Translations under genes and position numbers: made by a program
Shown: in pieces, positions 43,701-51,019 of the stretch
Position numbering within the stretch: the first letter of the stretch is position 1
Layout of the letters: each line of letters begins with the position of its first letter
Assembly: GCA_016212925.1 (NCBI GenBank)
Contig: JACRDF010000047.1
Location: forward strand, 248,001-312,000
Direction of reading: 5' to 3'
Source of the DNA: Desulfomonile tiedjei
GTDB taxonomy: Bacteria > Desulfobacterota > Desulfomonilia > Desulfomonilales > Desulfomonilaceae
DNA: 64,000 nt
Notes under the pieces: generated by a model
The model's database searches: none
Told to the model about the DNA's origin: nothing
Seen by the model: only the letters and a program-made list of their open reading frames with translations

Positions 43701-45432
43701 CCTTGCCCGCGAACTCGCGCGTTCGTCCGATGCGGTGGAGGTTTTGGCCGGAGGGAGGCTCGGCCCGTTTGAAGCCGACGCGTTCCATCAAGCAGGAACC
43801 GAAGCCACCCGTAAAGTGAGCCTGGCCGGGCAAACCGGTGAAGTGGTTTCCATCTTGCCGGGCGAATATGTGAAGGTCAGATTGTTTCTGAATCCGTCCC
43901 ACCCGCTTCTGGATCACCACAGAATCGACCGCGCGGCGGTATTGCCGGGTGTTGGAGGAATGGAGATCATGCGTGCAGCCGCGGAAATGATAGATCCGGC
44001 GGCTTCACGATCGGGTTTTGGAGAGGTCCGTTTCCGGAGTCCGCTCAAAGTCTTTAAAGATGAACCTTTTGAAGCTGAAGTGGAAGTCGTTCGCTCTGAG
44101 CGTACGGCCGACAGTGCTTTGTGTTACCGGGCGCGAATTTCTTCCTGGTTCGTGAACAAGGAAGGTCGAAAGATGGGTTCGCCCCGCTTGCATCATGAAT
44201 GCACCCTGACAATAAGCGAGGAAACTGAAACCACAGACCTCAACGGGAACAAACCCCAAGAATTCGGCCGATGGAATGAAGCGGTCTGGGTGACCGCTCG
44301 TGACATCTATTCCGTATTTTTCCATGGGCCGGGCTTCAGATTCCTGGATCACATATTGTTGGAGGGCAGCGCAAAAGGCGTGCGGTTCAGGTACGCGGAC
44401 ACCAAAGAACGGCCTGCCATGTTTGCAGACACTCTACCGGGTTGTGTCGAGGCTTGTTTTCAGGCAGCAGCGGGCTTCGCTGTGGAATCTCGCGGGATCA
44501 TGGCTTTGCCCACGGGCATAGATCGAGTCACGGTCCATTCTACAGGCTCCATGCCGTGCGAAGGTGAACTGATTCCGGTACGGGAGGCGTCCCACGCTGA
44601 GTTCGAGGGGCGAAAGGTTTTTCATTTCGATGCGGTGGTCAAAGACGGGAAAGGCAACTCGTTGATGACGCTGGAGGGCGTCGAAATGGTCGAATTGGAA
44701 AGCTCATCAGGTTTCCCCGGAAAAGTCTTTGAACAAATCGTGCCTGTGAAAAGCCTTTCAACGGAGATCAAAGCGGGCTCAAAAGGGTTTCTCAAGGAGA
44801 TGCTCGACGAAGATGAGGTTCGGCAACACGCGGCAAAGGCCACTCCCAAGAGAGCCAAAGAGTGGCTGGCGGGCAGATTGGCCCTTAAAAAGAGCGTTCA
44901 GCGCCTGTTGGCCGCTTCGTCCGGCGAGATGCATGCGGGCAAGACCATCCTAATCCTTCAGGACGACCTCGGCCAGCCCAGGGCGGAACTTTCCACCAAA
45001 CCGGGTGCTCGCGTCGGTGAAGTCTCTCTGTCCCATTCCAACGGTCTCGCGATTGCCGCAGCGTCTGTTCCCGGCACGTTCCGAGGACTGGGCGTGGATA
45101 TGGAAAAGGTAGAGGCTCGAAGCGAAAGCTGGGTCGCGGATTATTTTACGGAGGAGGAGATCCTTGCAGCGGGAGAAAACGACAGAAGGTGGGGCCGTCT
45201 CACCGAAATGTGGTGTCTCAAGGAGGCGGCTTTAAAGGCCCTGGGAACAGGTCTGAGGTTTGATCTTAGAGATATCAACGTGGCCGACTTGGATGAGGCC
45301 GGCCAGGCCCGACTGGAATTCCGCAACGAAGCGGCAAGGTACGTGGATGAATCAATTGACGGTTCATTTGAGGCCCGTGTGGAAGAAAAGGAAGGCATCG
45401 CGGTTGCCAGAGTCCTGATCAGGAAGACCTGA
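34783..45432 (+). CDS. Single-chain PUFA/polyketide synthase: NPD-NPD(ER)-KS-AT-KS-ACP-ACP-KR-DH-PPTase
   Basis: A 3549-residue megasynthase. Domains by residue: 1-230 degenerate NPD-type barrel; 310-590 second NPD barrel, PfaD-like enoyl reductase (SESGGHIG, His456); 698-1160 KS1 (Cys907, His1041, His1081); 1290-1650 acyltransferase (GHSLG, Ser1391); 1726-2233 KS2 (Cys1982, His2130, His2170 all present); 2315-2390 and 2413-2488 carrier domains; 2490-3010 KR (TGGARGIT, Tyr2912); 3020-3300 hot-dog dehydratase-like (HPLLDHH near 3040); 3380-3549 Sfp-type phosphopantetheinyl transferase (GVDME, WCLKEAALK). Both carriers read GIDTVKQ, with Thr2348 and Thr2446 where Ser normally takes the cofactor. 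The set can iterate condensation and full reduction. No thioesterase is seen. The KS-AT-ACP-KR-DH-PPTase part recalls enediyne PKS and PfaA; the ER fusion is unusual. Product unknown, perhaps a specialised lipid. Confidence 0.93.
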   Translation: MKLVLPFGLEIPVLYVNPRINADAGLIEEASRAGGLGIVDHVTSGPANFHVPGDVPHGLRVSVKELQGLNLAANVRLALIPLEDSESVAELEPGALKALPVPVLIEVGSAQQAQEAESAGAAGLVARGNEGPGWVSETSGFVLIQEILAVSGLPLFLQGGVGMHTAAAAVAAGATGVVLDVHLLLSEGSAIPQSLKDFLAGLSLPATVTLAEGSSRPLRVYSRVGTRMVRELKKDEESLTPEEFPNYCDRLAHCLRNPVGELDKDETLLAMSEDIVAAKGLSKEFGTAASILAAFGRKMSEPVAVWPFGEDSEVCRGHGTRFPIVQGPMAHVSDNPDFLSAVAQAGALPFLAMGNMPGPIAREGMELAAAKNRGRFGVGLIGLEVNRKCYESHLEIMSENPPPFAILAAGGVELAKRIEAIGTACYLHCPSPAILAEGLKSGLRRFVFEGSESGGHIGSLGSLILWNANLTELDAASRNGLDLHEVTVLFAGGIATGRAAAFLAGMVSDFVTRGLNVGLQMGTAYLATKEAVFTCAITPTYQALTLDSRKTVVIGRTVNTKARAAGSPMASELIEREHERLRNGMPLRERKELYEKDNLGALRLAAKGCAIDPNTATWDCPVFCDLPAEEQVNRGLYLMGQVVSLLREPCTIEALHSEIIHEGRQIFEMRLPQPEDEQVQAQDLALPEEVPVVEHVKEPIAVVGIGLRFPGSDSPDSFWEQIMSGRSGIVEVPPDRWGDSAFYYHPDPKAPDKTYTKIGGFITEFKFDPLKYRIPPAVAQKMDRTQQLAVTCVADALADAGLNPADLKGKRVGVIIGNSMGGETTDRYAERMTVPRTIACLEEAFSSLNLDDSTKTKLIEEFRSRYLEDLPDITEDSLPGELANVISGRVANVFNLEGPNFTVDAACASSMAAVMNAVAALRGGSIDYAVTGGVDSMMNPASFVKFCKIGALSPDGSRPFDEGANGFVMGEGAGMMLLKRLSDAVRAGDRIYGTVVEIGSSSDGRGKGITAPNAAGQERAVRACFDAAGIDPASVGLVEAHGTSTPVGDSTELSVLDKFFQGAGCAKASIGLGSVKSQIGHLKAAAGAAGIIKAVLGLHKRTLPPTVNVQRPNPCIDWESSPLSLVTEARPWEVAGGHIRRAGVSAFGFGGTNFHVLVQEHVPGLRVISGEKKAVQPVEFRPPDWPKPPEMTIEGDAWVIGGSGPGDLTKRIEKLLEQITSANASSLAAAQREESAGCEFRCGFAAQDAQAATEKLSLVLEGLKDPAKRAFFPARGIHVAQASTNRAASGVAFLFPGQGSQYPFMLRDLAERFPVVAETFEEADDILASLGLPTVSSCVFLNGAAKASAKDQADAMKDTQLLQPMILTANTAIFRLLAKMGIHPAAVAGHSLGEYAACVAASVFSFGDALRAVAVRGREMARVSIADPGLMMGIPADARVVEEVLAEVDGYVVAANKNSPKQTVISGETAAVKQAGELFRARGLEGVLLPVSAAFHSGVVAPAREPFMKTLEKLTVNPPLVPVLSNVTGDFYPVGPAAPGRIRDLLGKQFAAPVEWVKTLRRLYSEGIRIFLECGPKRVMTNLTSDTLSNDALALPTNHPKKGGIIQLMEALAALVAEGVLVDIGAAETLEEIARPETYRKRPELKIAPEPTTVRQTTETAPPLLRGLLDSEIEQMAGQPEFSRFLDIQGEPIRALIKAGFQSFVTNILPMEEKVRQVESEGMDMSPVVISGTAAGLPSDVRFPFDRATLDDLLLGGNFIKRIPEDSRRSMVEKNIERLLKGADGEVDLQKVEDVSGVIKLAGFFNDEDIIEEYGLDERLARSMDVTTRLAVAAGIEALRDAGIPLVQETRTTSIGQELPGSWTLPPALRAETGIIFASAFPGMASLVDEVTRETAARYGAGAKKRLIDFYTGLLGRIGDDAERARITGWFTEEFSHLNPAGSEELYTFNRDFLLKVISMAHAQLAQFIKAQGPNTHVDAACAGTTQAVLLARDWIRTGQAKRVILVAADDVAGKTLLPWVGSGFLAMGAATTNGNLSEAALPFDDRRHGLILGSAAVGIVLENHLLVKERGMEPIASIETGVVANSGFHGTRLDVEHISSVMEKMISKWEKQSGRSRDDLAREVFFMSHETYSPKRGGSSSAEVKALRSTFGDKARDIPIANTKGFTGHTMGVGVEDVVALRCLQKKLLPPIPNLKQPDPEFADLKLSRGGACHANYALRLAAGFGSQIVMALYKVVSREENRITDLATHRNWLRQVTGYTDPIVAVEQRTLRVVQRAAAQVTALVEAAPQKVPSPEAEMDAGQAKSATGADEVRTKILALLSDKTGYPADMLDTALDLEADLGIDTVKQAEFISEVRETFGIPRIEGLKIADFPTIEHIIEFVLAHTERSGSGSEGEETQSSGSAEGETEVREKILALLSQKTGYPADMLDTGLDLEADLGIDTVKQAEFISEVREIFSIPRIEGLKIADFPTINHIIAFVLERSRKAADTKATIETAGKQAETGTTREQEIGLFETRLVSLPPLEKIAAPEVDTLIIAGGPVNLADTIDEEAQRSGLGHVVRITEPVLPDGHADKRLGIINLFPLENDPDAVRKTFELYLAAAQAFDQGPAFLVTMASEDGAYGFENPSAVGYKAGAVAGATKSFAREYPDTLVRMLDVHPDLSPEKSAALVFRSLSESFPMETAVGPKEDLRTIRLVPVMEQSEEPGFRSGEVVLATGGARGITAACLKHLAEQHQISLVILGRTVLSSRAERLAEFGPEEWEQEKRKIVDRMKRDGKPPTPVTVEKELSKLRGEAEVYKNLHDLRATGSEVIYRPLDIRDGAAVDKAIQEVAELCGRVDLVIHAAGVDVSRALRNKTIEQIETVFSVKVEGMRNLLDSLDRHGMPPRRIVGFGSVAGRFGNMAQVDYSAANDALAHLLRRADREMDAKVSIIDWAPWSEIGMATRGSVQQTLEAAGIDFIPPDRGAEILARELARSSDAVEVLAGGRLGPFEADAFHQAGTEATRKVSLAGQTGEVVSILPGEYVKVRLFLNPSHPLLDHHRIDRAAVLPGVGGMEIMRAAAEMIDPAASRSGFGEVRFRSPLKVFKDEPFEAEVEVVRSERTADSALCYRARISSWFVNKEGRKMGSPRLHHECTLTISEETETTDLNGNKPQEFGRWNEAVWVTARDIYSVFFHGPGFRFLDHILLEGSAKGVRFRYADTKERPAMFADTLPGCVEACFQAAAGFAVESRGIMALPTGIDRVTVHSTGSMPCEGELIPVREASHAEFEGRKVFHFDAVVKDGKGNSLMTLEGVEMVELESSSGFPGKVFEQIVPVKSLSTEIKAGSKGFLKEMLDEDEVRQHAAKATPKRAKEWLAGRLALKKSVQRLLAASSGEMHAGKTILILQDDLGQPRAELSTKPGARVGEVSLSHSNGLAIAAASVPGTFRGLGVDMEKVEARSESWVADYFTEEEILAAGENDRRWGRLTEMWCLKEAALKALGTGLRFDLRDINVADLDEAGQARLEFRNEAARYVDESIDGSFEARVEEKEGIAVARVLIRKT

Positions 45433-45626
45433 CCAGCGAGCTATTGACGTAGGGACATTGTGAATAGATACTCTTTGGCAAAAAGGGTTGCCGGAAACGC
45501 GGTCGGCTTTAGTGAGCAACACCGGAGTCCGAAGCGCACCTGAGCGTGACACCAAATGCAGGGCGGACACGCAGGAGTGCCCTTACCTTGGCCAGAGCTA
45601 TCTTCACAGCGTGAAAGCGGACCCCT

Positions 45627-47210
45627 ATGAAACGCGAAATGGGCTTTCTGGTACTGATCTATTTTGCAGCCCACTTACCTATCTTAGTGACCACCGGTAA
45701 TTTCTATGATGACTGGGTCTATTTTCACCCTGACCCGACAGTAACGATGAAGGCCTGGTCCAATGTAGGCAAACCATTGGCCGGCCTTTTTCTCAATTTC
45801 CTTCAAGACGCGGGCGGTTCTTTTGCAGCCAGACTTTGCACTTTTTTGACGTATCTTGGCGCCGCGCTACTTCTCTATGGCATCCTAACACAAATACACG
45901 AGATAGATCCTGAGGTTAGATTCTGTCTGGTATCTATCTTCATGGTTTTCCCCGCGGATACTACGCGAGTATTGTCGATGTTGTCTTTTGATTCTGCGTG
46001 CTACTTTCTTTGCTTCTTAGGATTTTGGTTATTGTCGAGGTACTTGATCTCAAGATGCATTACACTTCGTGTCGCGGCTCTCTTAGCCTTCTTCGTCAGC
46101 TTTTGGGTGAATTCTTTGCTGGTATTCTATGCCTTGGTTTTTGCATACATCTGGTATCAGGAGCGCGGTATGCTTCGTTCTTCTCGCGAATGGCTGTCCC
46201 TTCCGTTACGTTACGCGGACTTCATAGCTTTACCGTTAGTATTCTGGGTTGTGCAAAGGATCTGGTTCCCGGCCGCCATCGCGGGGTACAACGAACTTGA
46301 ATGGGGTTTCTTGTCTCCCAGGCTCTGGGCTTATTTTATAAGGGAGGGGTTGGTCAAGCCCGTAGTTTTTTCGGTGGTGCCGCTGAACCCATTGCAGGTT
46401 ATAGGGATTCTGACCGGTACCACGGTCTTGTATTGGCTTTGGCCTCGCGGAACCGCCCAAGGCCCGGAGAAAGGGCGAGTGGCCGCTCTTCTAATGGTCA
46501 TTGGCATATTGTGCCTGGTCCTCGCTATGCTCCCGTATCTTGCAGTGGGAAAGGCATCTACCTATGAGGATTGGGGTAGCAGGCACGGTCGTTTACTACC
46601 TCTGGGCGCCGGTTTTGTCATATGTGGCATAATTTGGCAATTGAGCAGCCTTGTGAAGTTGAACAGCGCTTTCCGCGTGTTGCTGGCTTCGTTGGTTCTG
46701 AGCGTTTTCGTAAGCGCCTCCTTTAAAGTGTATATGGAGTATTGGAGAGACTGGTACAAGCAGCTGTCTCTTGTGAGGGTACTCAAGGCCAGTGACACGA
46801 TTAAAGATCACACTTCCTTTCTGTTTAGCGACCAGGCTCAACAATGGAACGTGAAGAAGAGAATCCTACGTTATTATGACTATACGGCGCTGATGAATCT
46901 TGCCTTCAATGATGAGCGAAGATTCGGAATCGACGAGCGAACCAAAGACTGGCAGTCCCAAGCGGAATCGCTTTGTCGCGAGCTTCGCGGACCGAAAAGC
47001 GGCGACGAGATATACCTGGCAAAAGCCGTTCGTCTTACGCATTGGGTCCCGAAAATGCCTGAGTATAAAGTCACGATCTTGCCTATCATCCCGGAACTCA
47101 GCGCAAGCAGCCTGTTTCGACTGAAATTCCGTGAAATTTTCGACAAGTCAAGATTTGGTGAGACGCTACCTCAAATAGTTCGTTTGGAATTCAAGAGGCT
47201 TCAACTCTGA
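45627..47210 (+). CDS. Polytopic membrane protein, probable GT-C glycosyltransferase
   Basis: A 527-residue inner-membrane protein with about 10-11 hydrophobic segments (FLVLIYFAAHLPILVTT, FALVSIFMVFP, LAFFVSFWVNSLLVFYALVF and others) and a soluble C-terminal stretch (about 400-527). The acidic pair in GNFYDDWVYFHPDP, just after the first helix, is where GT-C enzymes carry their catalytic Asp for polyprenyl-linked sugar transfer. No closer family is recognised. It is the only + strand gene at the left end of the polysaccharide locus. The 194-base gap before it shows no signal, and local A+T is higher than in the megasynthase gene. Confidence 0.72.
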   Translation: MKREMGFLVLIYFAAHLPILVTTGNFYDDWVYFHPDPTVTMKAWSNVGKPLAGLFLNFLQDAGGSFAARLCTFLTYLGAALLLYGILTQIHEIDPEVRFCLVSIFMVFPADTTRVLSMLSFDSACYFLCFLGFWLLSRYLISRCITLRVAALLAFFVSFWVNSLLVFYALVFAYIWYQERGMLRSSREWLSLPLRYADFIALPLVFWVVQRIWFPAAIAGYNELEWGFLSPRLWAYFIREGLVKPVVFSVVPLNPLQVIGILTGTTVLYWLWPRGTAQGPEKGRVAALLMVIGILCLVLAMLPYLAVGKASTYEDWGSRHGRLLPLGAGFVICGIIWQLSSLVKLNSAFRVLLASLVLSVFVSASFKVYMEYWRDWYKQLSLVRVLKASDTIKDHTSFLFSDQAQQWNVKKRILRYYDYTALMNLAFNDERRFGIDERTKDWQSQAESLCRELRGPKSGDEIYLAKAVRLTHWVPKMPEYKVTILPIIPELSASSLFRLKFREIFDKSRFGETLPQIVRLEFKRLQL

Positions 47211-47247
47211 ATCGCCTTGACCTTGAGATACTCCGGCGTGACCAAGC

Positions 47248-48894
47248 TCATCTGTTTGATCCGGCCTCTAAGTACACTTCGAATTTTTCGATTGTGGCCA
47301 ACAGCTTGTAGTTTGCCATAAAATTCTTTTGCCATCCATTGTGCGATAAACAATCTAGTACACTAGGAACCCCTCCTGGAGGTTTGAATGTGTCGACAAA
47401 AATTAGTTTGGGTTTTAGCTTCATGACGTCTTCGCCAAGTTCATTTAACATCATTCGCACTTCATCATTTGGGCTCTTCAATGTATCTTCGTTGGTCGAC
47501 GAGTTCCATGGTGCCTTTGCCCTAAGATAAAGGTACTCTATAGGCCAAAGATTGGGAAAATACCGTGATCCAGGCCGACGATCCGTTTGCACAACGACCG
47601 GGCATCCCGGATCGAGGGAGTACGAAAGGAATAGTACTCGATCGCCTCGAGAAGTATAGCTTTTGACAATTGCGATGAAAGGTTCCCGGTAAGCGTTGAC
47701 CGCATCCCTCTTTGCCACCCGATGACCAGCGAGTGCTACGTTGCCTAAAATCAACCCCAAACAGATTAATGTAATGGCAATTGTCCGACCGGTAGATGTC
47801 GCTATGCCCTTTCCGCGGGGATAAAGCTCAAATACCCGATCGAAAAAATCAACTGAAAGCAACGCGAAAAAACCTATAGTAGGAAACAACTGATAGAACC
47901 AGCCTTTGCCTTGAGCCAGAAACATGGCGTAGGTCAACAGCGTCCCTATCACCAGCGCTTCCATCGGAAGTCTACCGTCGGTTTCGACCTTACGCGCCAT
48001 GACAAGCGAAATGACAGCCAAAACAACCGCAAAAAAACAGAAAGCCGGGAAGAACGGGATTGACCTTAACGCGATTTCTGATAATCCCCATCCGTACTCG
48101 ACATAGTAATTCGCAATGAACGGCAGCCAGCGACCAAAGAAGGCTTCATTCATCTCACTTGAGCCAAAAGCAAAGAAAGCTGCGTAAAAGCCAAACCATA
48201 TGATTACAGTCAGGACTTCGGGGCGGGCCAATTCGCGAAATCGCCTGGATCTGTAGCAGAGGAACGTCTCAACACCAACGGCCGCGACCACGAAATGCGG
48301 TTTCAGCAACAGGAATGCACCGCATAGCAGCCCCGAAGCCACGGCGAGCAGCTTTCCCGGCTCTTTCCCGGTGTGACGACAAAGCCTGATGTACAAGAAA
48401 GGTATGTATGTAATTACAAATAAATAATCCCTTTCACCCAACCAACCAAACGCAGCCACGTACGCGGCGAATGAGATCAGCACTGAGGCACGCGCAAGTC
48501 TCGAAGGATACGACATACCTGTTGATAAAAATCCAAGCAAATAGAACACCGTCGCTGCCGAGTAAAGAGCCAGACCGGCAGACATTGCGTGGAAAACCAA
48601 TGTTAAATCAAGTTTCAGATGATCCGAGACCAATACGGGTAATAAATGAATCAAGAATGCCGCCGGTGGATTAGTGTCGATGAAATCCACGTATGGGACA
48701 GCGCCTTCGAGCATTAGCCTGGCCCCGCCAAGGTACACGGCACAGTCAAGATTGAGGGGAAGGTTGCTAAGCAGAGCTATGGTCAAAAGCCCACAACATG
48801 CCGCCACTAACGACAATACCCCTGCCGCCAAGCTCAGGGTGGTTCCGGCAGGCGAAGATATATTGCAAGCCGCCCTGTCCGGCGATGGCGTCAT
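47248..48894 (-). CDS. Polytopic membrane protein, ArnT/PMT-like (GT-C) glycosyltransferase
   Basis: A 548-residue membrane protein with about 10-12 hydrophobic segments. After the first helix it has YVDFIDTNPPAAFLIHLLPV, the Asp-x-Asn-Pro-Pro arrangement of GT39/ArnT-type enzymes that move sugars from polyprenyl phosphate to lipids or proteins. The C-terminal 130 residues are periplasmic-like (CPVVVQTDRRPGSRYFPNLWP). It overlaps the methyltransferase gene by four bases (ATGA), so both are made from one message running from the GT2 gene. Confidence 0.78.
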   Translation of the reverse strand: MTPSPDRAACNISSPAGTTLSLAAGVLSLVAACCGLLTIALLSNLPLNLDCAVYLGGARLMLEGAVPYVDFIDTNPPAAFLIHLLPVLVSDHLKLDLTLVFHAMSAGLALYSAATVFYLLGFLSTGMSYPSRLARASVLISFAAYVAAFGWLGERDYLFVITYIPFLYIRLCRHTGKEPGKLLAVASGLLCGAFLLLKPHFVVAAVGVETFLCYRSRRFRELARPEVLTVIIWFGFYAAFFAFGSSEMNEAFFGRWLPFIANYYVEYGWGLSEIALRSIPFFPAFCFFAVVLAVISLVMARKVETDGRLPMEALVIGTLLTYAMFLAQGKGWFYQLFPTIGFFALLSVDFFDRVFELYPRGKGIATSTGRTIAITLICLGLILGNVALAGHRVAKRDAVNAYREPFIAIVKSYTSRGDRVLFLSYSLDPGCPVVVQTDRRPGSRYFPNLWPIEYLYLRAKAPWNSSTNEDTLKSPNDEVRMMLNELGEDVMKLKPKLIFVDTFKPPGGVPSVLDCLSHNGWQKNFMANYKLLATIEKFEVYLEAGSNR

Positions 48895-49661
48895 GAACCC
48901 TCTTCCGCGGTCTCAGAGGAGATCGGATCGTCACTTGGCCTGCGCCAGACTGCCAGGATGGTTTTCCCGCAGGTATATGCAACGAAGAAATCCACAAAGC
49001 GAGAAAGTCTTACCAAGAGAGTGTCCCAAAGCCTGAGCAGGCCGGCGGTGGGCATCGAGCGGCGCAGCAGAACACGATTTGCAAGAGAGGCCAACATTCC
49101 CAACGAATCAAGGTAGGCAACACGTACCTCAATTAAAGGCTCAGGCATTATCTTTCTCAGGGACTTGCCGTTGTAACGCCGATAATGTCCGACAGCAGCG
49201 TCAAAAGGGCTGAAGAAGAATGAATGGGCCGGAGCGACAATAATCATCGTTCCTTCCGGCCTCAACAAACCGGCTGCCCTCTGCAACTCCCCGCCGTCAT
49301 CCAGGATATGTTCCAGCACGTCGATGTAAATGATAGAATCAAATTTTTCGTAGGAAGACACATCTGCTATTGTTTTTACGCGGATTTCAACCAGGGACTC
49401 CAGACCGTTTGCGCGCAGCGACTCTTGACCACGTCTTGCCAAATCCCGGTCAGGTTCCAGGCACACCCATTTGGAGCACCAGGGGCCATATAAGGTCAGG
49501 GTCTTTGCACACATTCCCGACCCGACCTCCAAGACATCTCCCCGAATGAACGGTTTCACTTGATTGGCCAAGTAACTAATCCAGTTGACGGTTTGGCCCA
49601 TCATTTCAAGTTCGCCGCCACTATATTTGTACGAATCAAGTCTTGGATCGGAGTTCTTCAT
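48891..49661 (-). CDS. SAM-dependent methyltransferase, class I
   Basis: A 256-residue methyltransferase. Motif I is DVLEVGSGMCAKTL, the acidic residue follows in VCLEPDRDLA, and motif IV/post is IIYIDVLEHILDDGGEL; TMIIVAPAHSFFF is the next strand. It belongs to the group often found with polyprenyl-sugar GT2 enzymes. The C-terminal part (VDFFVAYTCGKTILAVW) could touch the membrane. Its start overlaps the end of the GT2 gene by 26 bases. It likely methylates a glycan or lipid-linked sugar (inference). Confidence 0.85.
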   Translation of the reverse strand: MKNSDPRLDSYKYSGGELEMMGQTVNWISYLANQVKPFIRGDVLEVGSGMCAKTLTLYGPWCSKWVCLEPDRDLARRGQESLRANGLESLVEIRVKTIADVSSYEKFDSIIYIDVLEHILDDGGELQRAAGLLRPEGTMIIVAPAHSFFFSPFDAAVGHYRRYNGKSLRKIMPEPLIEVRVAYLDSLGMLASLANRVLLRRSMPTAGLLRLWDTLLVRLSRFVDFFVAYTCGKTILAVWRRPSDDPISSETAEEGS

Positions 49662-50619
49662 AGCACCTAACGAACTGGAGGCATTGCTTCCGTGAAAATG
49701 AGTCTATCGCGGAGCGACGTTGCAGGGTGGCGAAGGCAAAAAAGAGGGCGATCACGAATAGCTGCAGCACCAACAACATGAGGATTCCCAGTCCGGCAGT
49801 AGTCCAGCCGGGTATGGCCAGTCCGGCAAAAAACTGCATGGACAAAACGACAGATGTCGTCAGTAACAGAACAACTCCCGCCATGACACTGGCCACGAGC
49901 AGCCGTGCGCCAACTATATCCGAGAAAACCGACATGGCGCTTAATCCATGGGTAACCAGCGCGGGAAGGTTCATTTTTGACTTTCCGTGCAATCGCCTGG
50001 ATCTCTCCAATGGAACCATATCAATCGGTAGTTTCGCTTTGAAGACAGACGCAGCATAGTGATTCCACACTTCCGCCGTACTCGTAACGTCAGGCAGGAG
50101 TTCGTACGGGATGATGCTGAAGTTGCCCACTCGGATCTTTGTGTTGGTGAGAGCGTAATGCGCCCATCTATAAAGCCAATACAAGACCTTGAACAGAACC
50201 CCCTCTGTCCGACGAGACCTCTTCGCAAATACAATTTGGCCAAAATTTCCGGCCTCGAGGCGCTCAATAAGCCTGGGAATATGGTCCGGAGAATCTTCTC
50301 CATCGCCATCCATCACGACCACCGCTCTACACGGAACGTTTTCGTAGATGTGAGCCAAGCCGATGGCAATGGCTCGCTGGTGTCCGACATTGCGAATTAG
50401 CCTGAGGACGCCGACTTTTGTTATGCGTTCCAATCTGAGGGCGATTTCTTTCGGAGGCGGCTGAGTGGATCCGTCATCGACGAAAAGGATTTCCGGTCTG
50501 TAAATCATTCCCGAGAAAACATTGTCAATGCGAGGAAGCAATTCTATGGCACAATCCCAATCATCAAACACAGGGATACATATTATAATCCGATTCTGGA
50601 GCGAGGTCTCGTCTGCCAT
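49636..50619 (-). CDS. Glycosyltransferase family 2, dolichyl-phosphate-mannose-synthase-like
   Basis: A 327-residue GT2 enzyme. The GT-A domain has IPVFDDWDCAIELL, LFVDDGSTQPP and the metal-binding VVMDGDGEDSP. The C-terminus has two membrane helices (ASVMAGVVLLLTTSVVLS and GLGILMLLVLQLFVIALFF), as in enzymes that load a sugar on polyprenyl phosphate. That product would feed the neighbouring GT-C enzymes. AAGGGA lies a few bases before the ATG. It probably starts the three-gene message 50619-47248. Confidence 0.9.
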   Translation of the reverse strand: MADETSLQNRIIICIPVFDDWDCAIELLPRIDNVFSGMIYRPEILFVDDGSTQPPPKEIALRLERITKVGVLRLIRNVGHQRAIAIGLAHIYENVPCRAVVVMDGDGEDSPDHIPRLIERLEAGNFGQIVFAKRSRRTEGVLFKVLYWLYRWAHYALTNTKIRVGNFSIIPYELLPDVTSTAEVWNHYAASVFKAKLPIDMVPLERSRRLHGKSKMNLPALVTHGLSAMSVFSDIVGARLLVASVMAGVVLLLTTSVVLSMQFFAGLAIPGWTTAGLGILMLLVLQLFVIALFFAFATLQRRSAIDSFSRKQCLQFVRCYEELRSKT

Positions 50620-51019
50620 TGTCCCTTACGCCGATCCAAACATTATAGGCACCATGAGCCGTGCATCTTCAGTACCTTCGCTGAACGAAAGCCTTTCTAT
50701 ATGGGCAAGCCGTCAAGTCAACTTTGATTTGCCAGCCAAATTGAACGCCTTTGCAGGATGATTCCTTGGGGAGGGCTGACTAGAAGGGGTTCCCAACCTA
50801 TTGCTCGGCAAATCACCTTATTTCTTACCTCTCCTTTTTTTACCATCTTTACCCCTTAAGAACAATTCCGGTGAGCGCTTTCAATTTGATCGTCAGTGGC
50901 GATAAGCGATTCAAAAAATACCTTCCAGCCGGGCCGGGGCAATTAAGGTAGCCTCTCCGTCACTCAAAACCCGTTCCAGATGATGTTGAATATTTCGTCA
51001 AACATGCTCCGCGGCACCC
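50620..51019. other. 400-base gap without recognised gene
   Basis: Contains no supportable ORF, RNA or repeat. A pyrimidine-rich stretch (50819-50860, CCTCTCCTTTTTTT...) and the promoter for the GT2 unit must lie here, but no convincing -35/-10 pair was found. Confidence 0.5.

Noticed and set aside
43018-43920. 300-residue minus-strand frame
   Set aside because: Lies opposite the KR domain of the megasynthase; no independent evidence.
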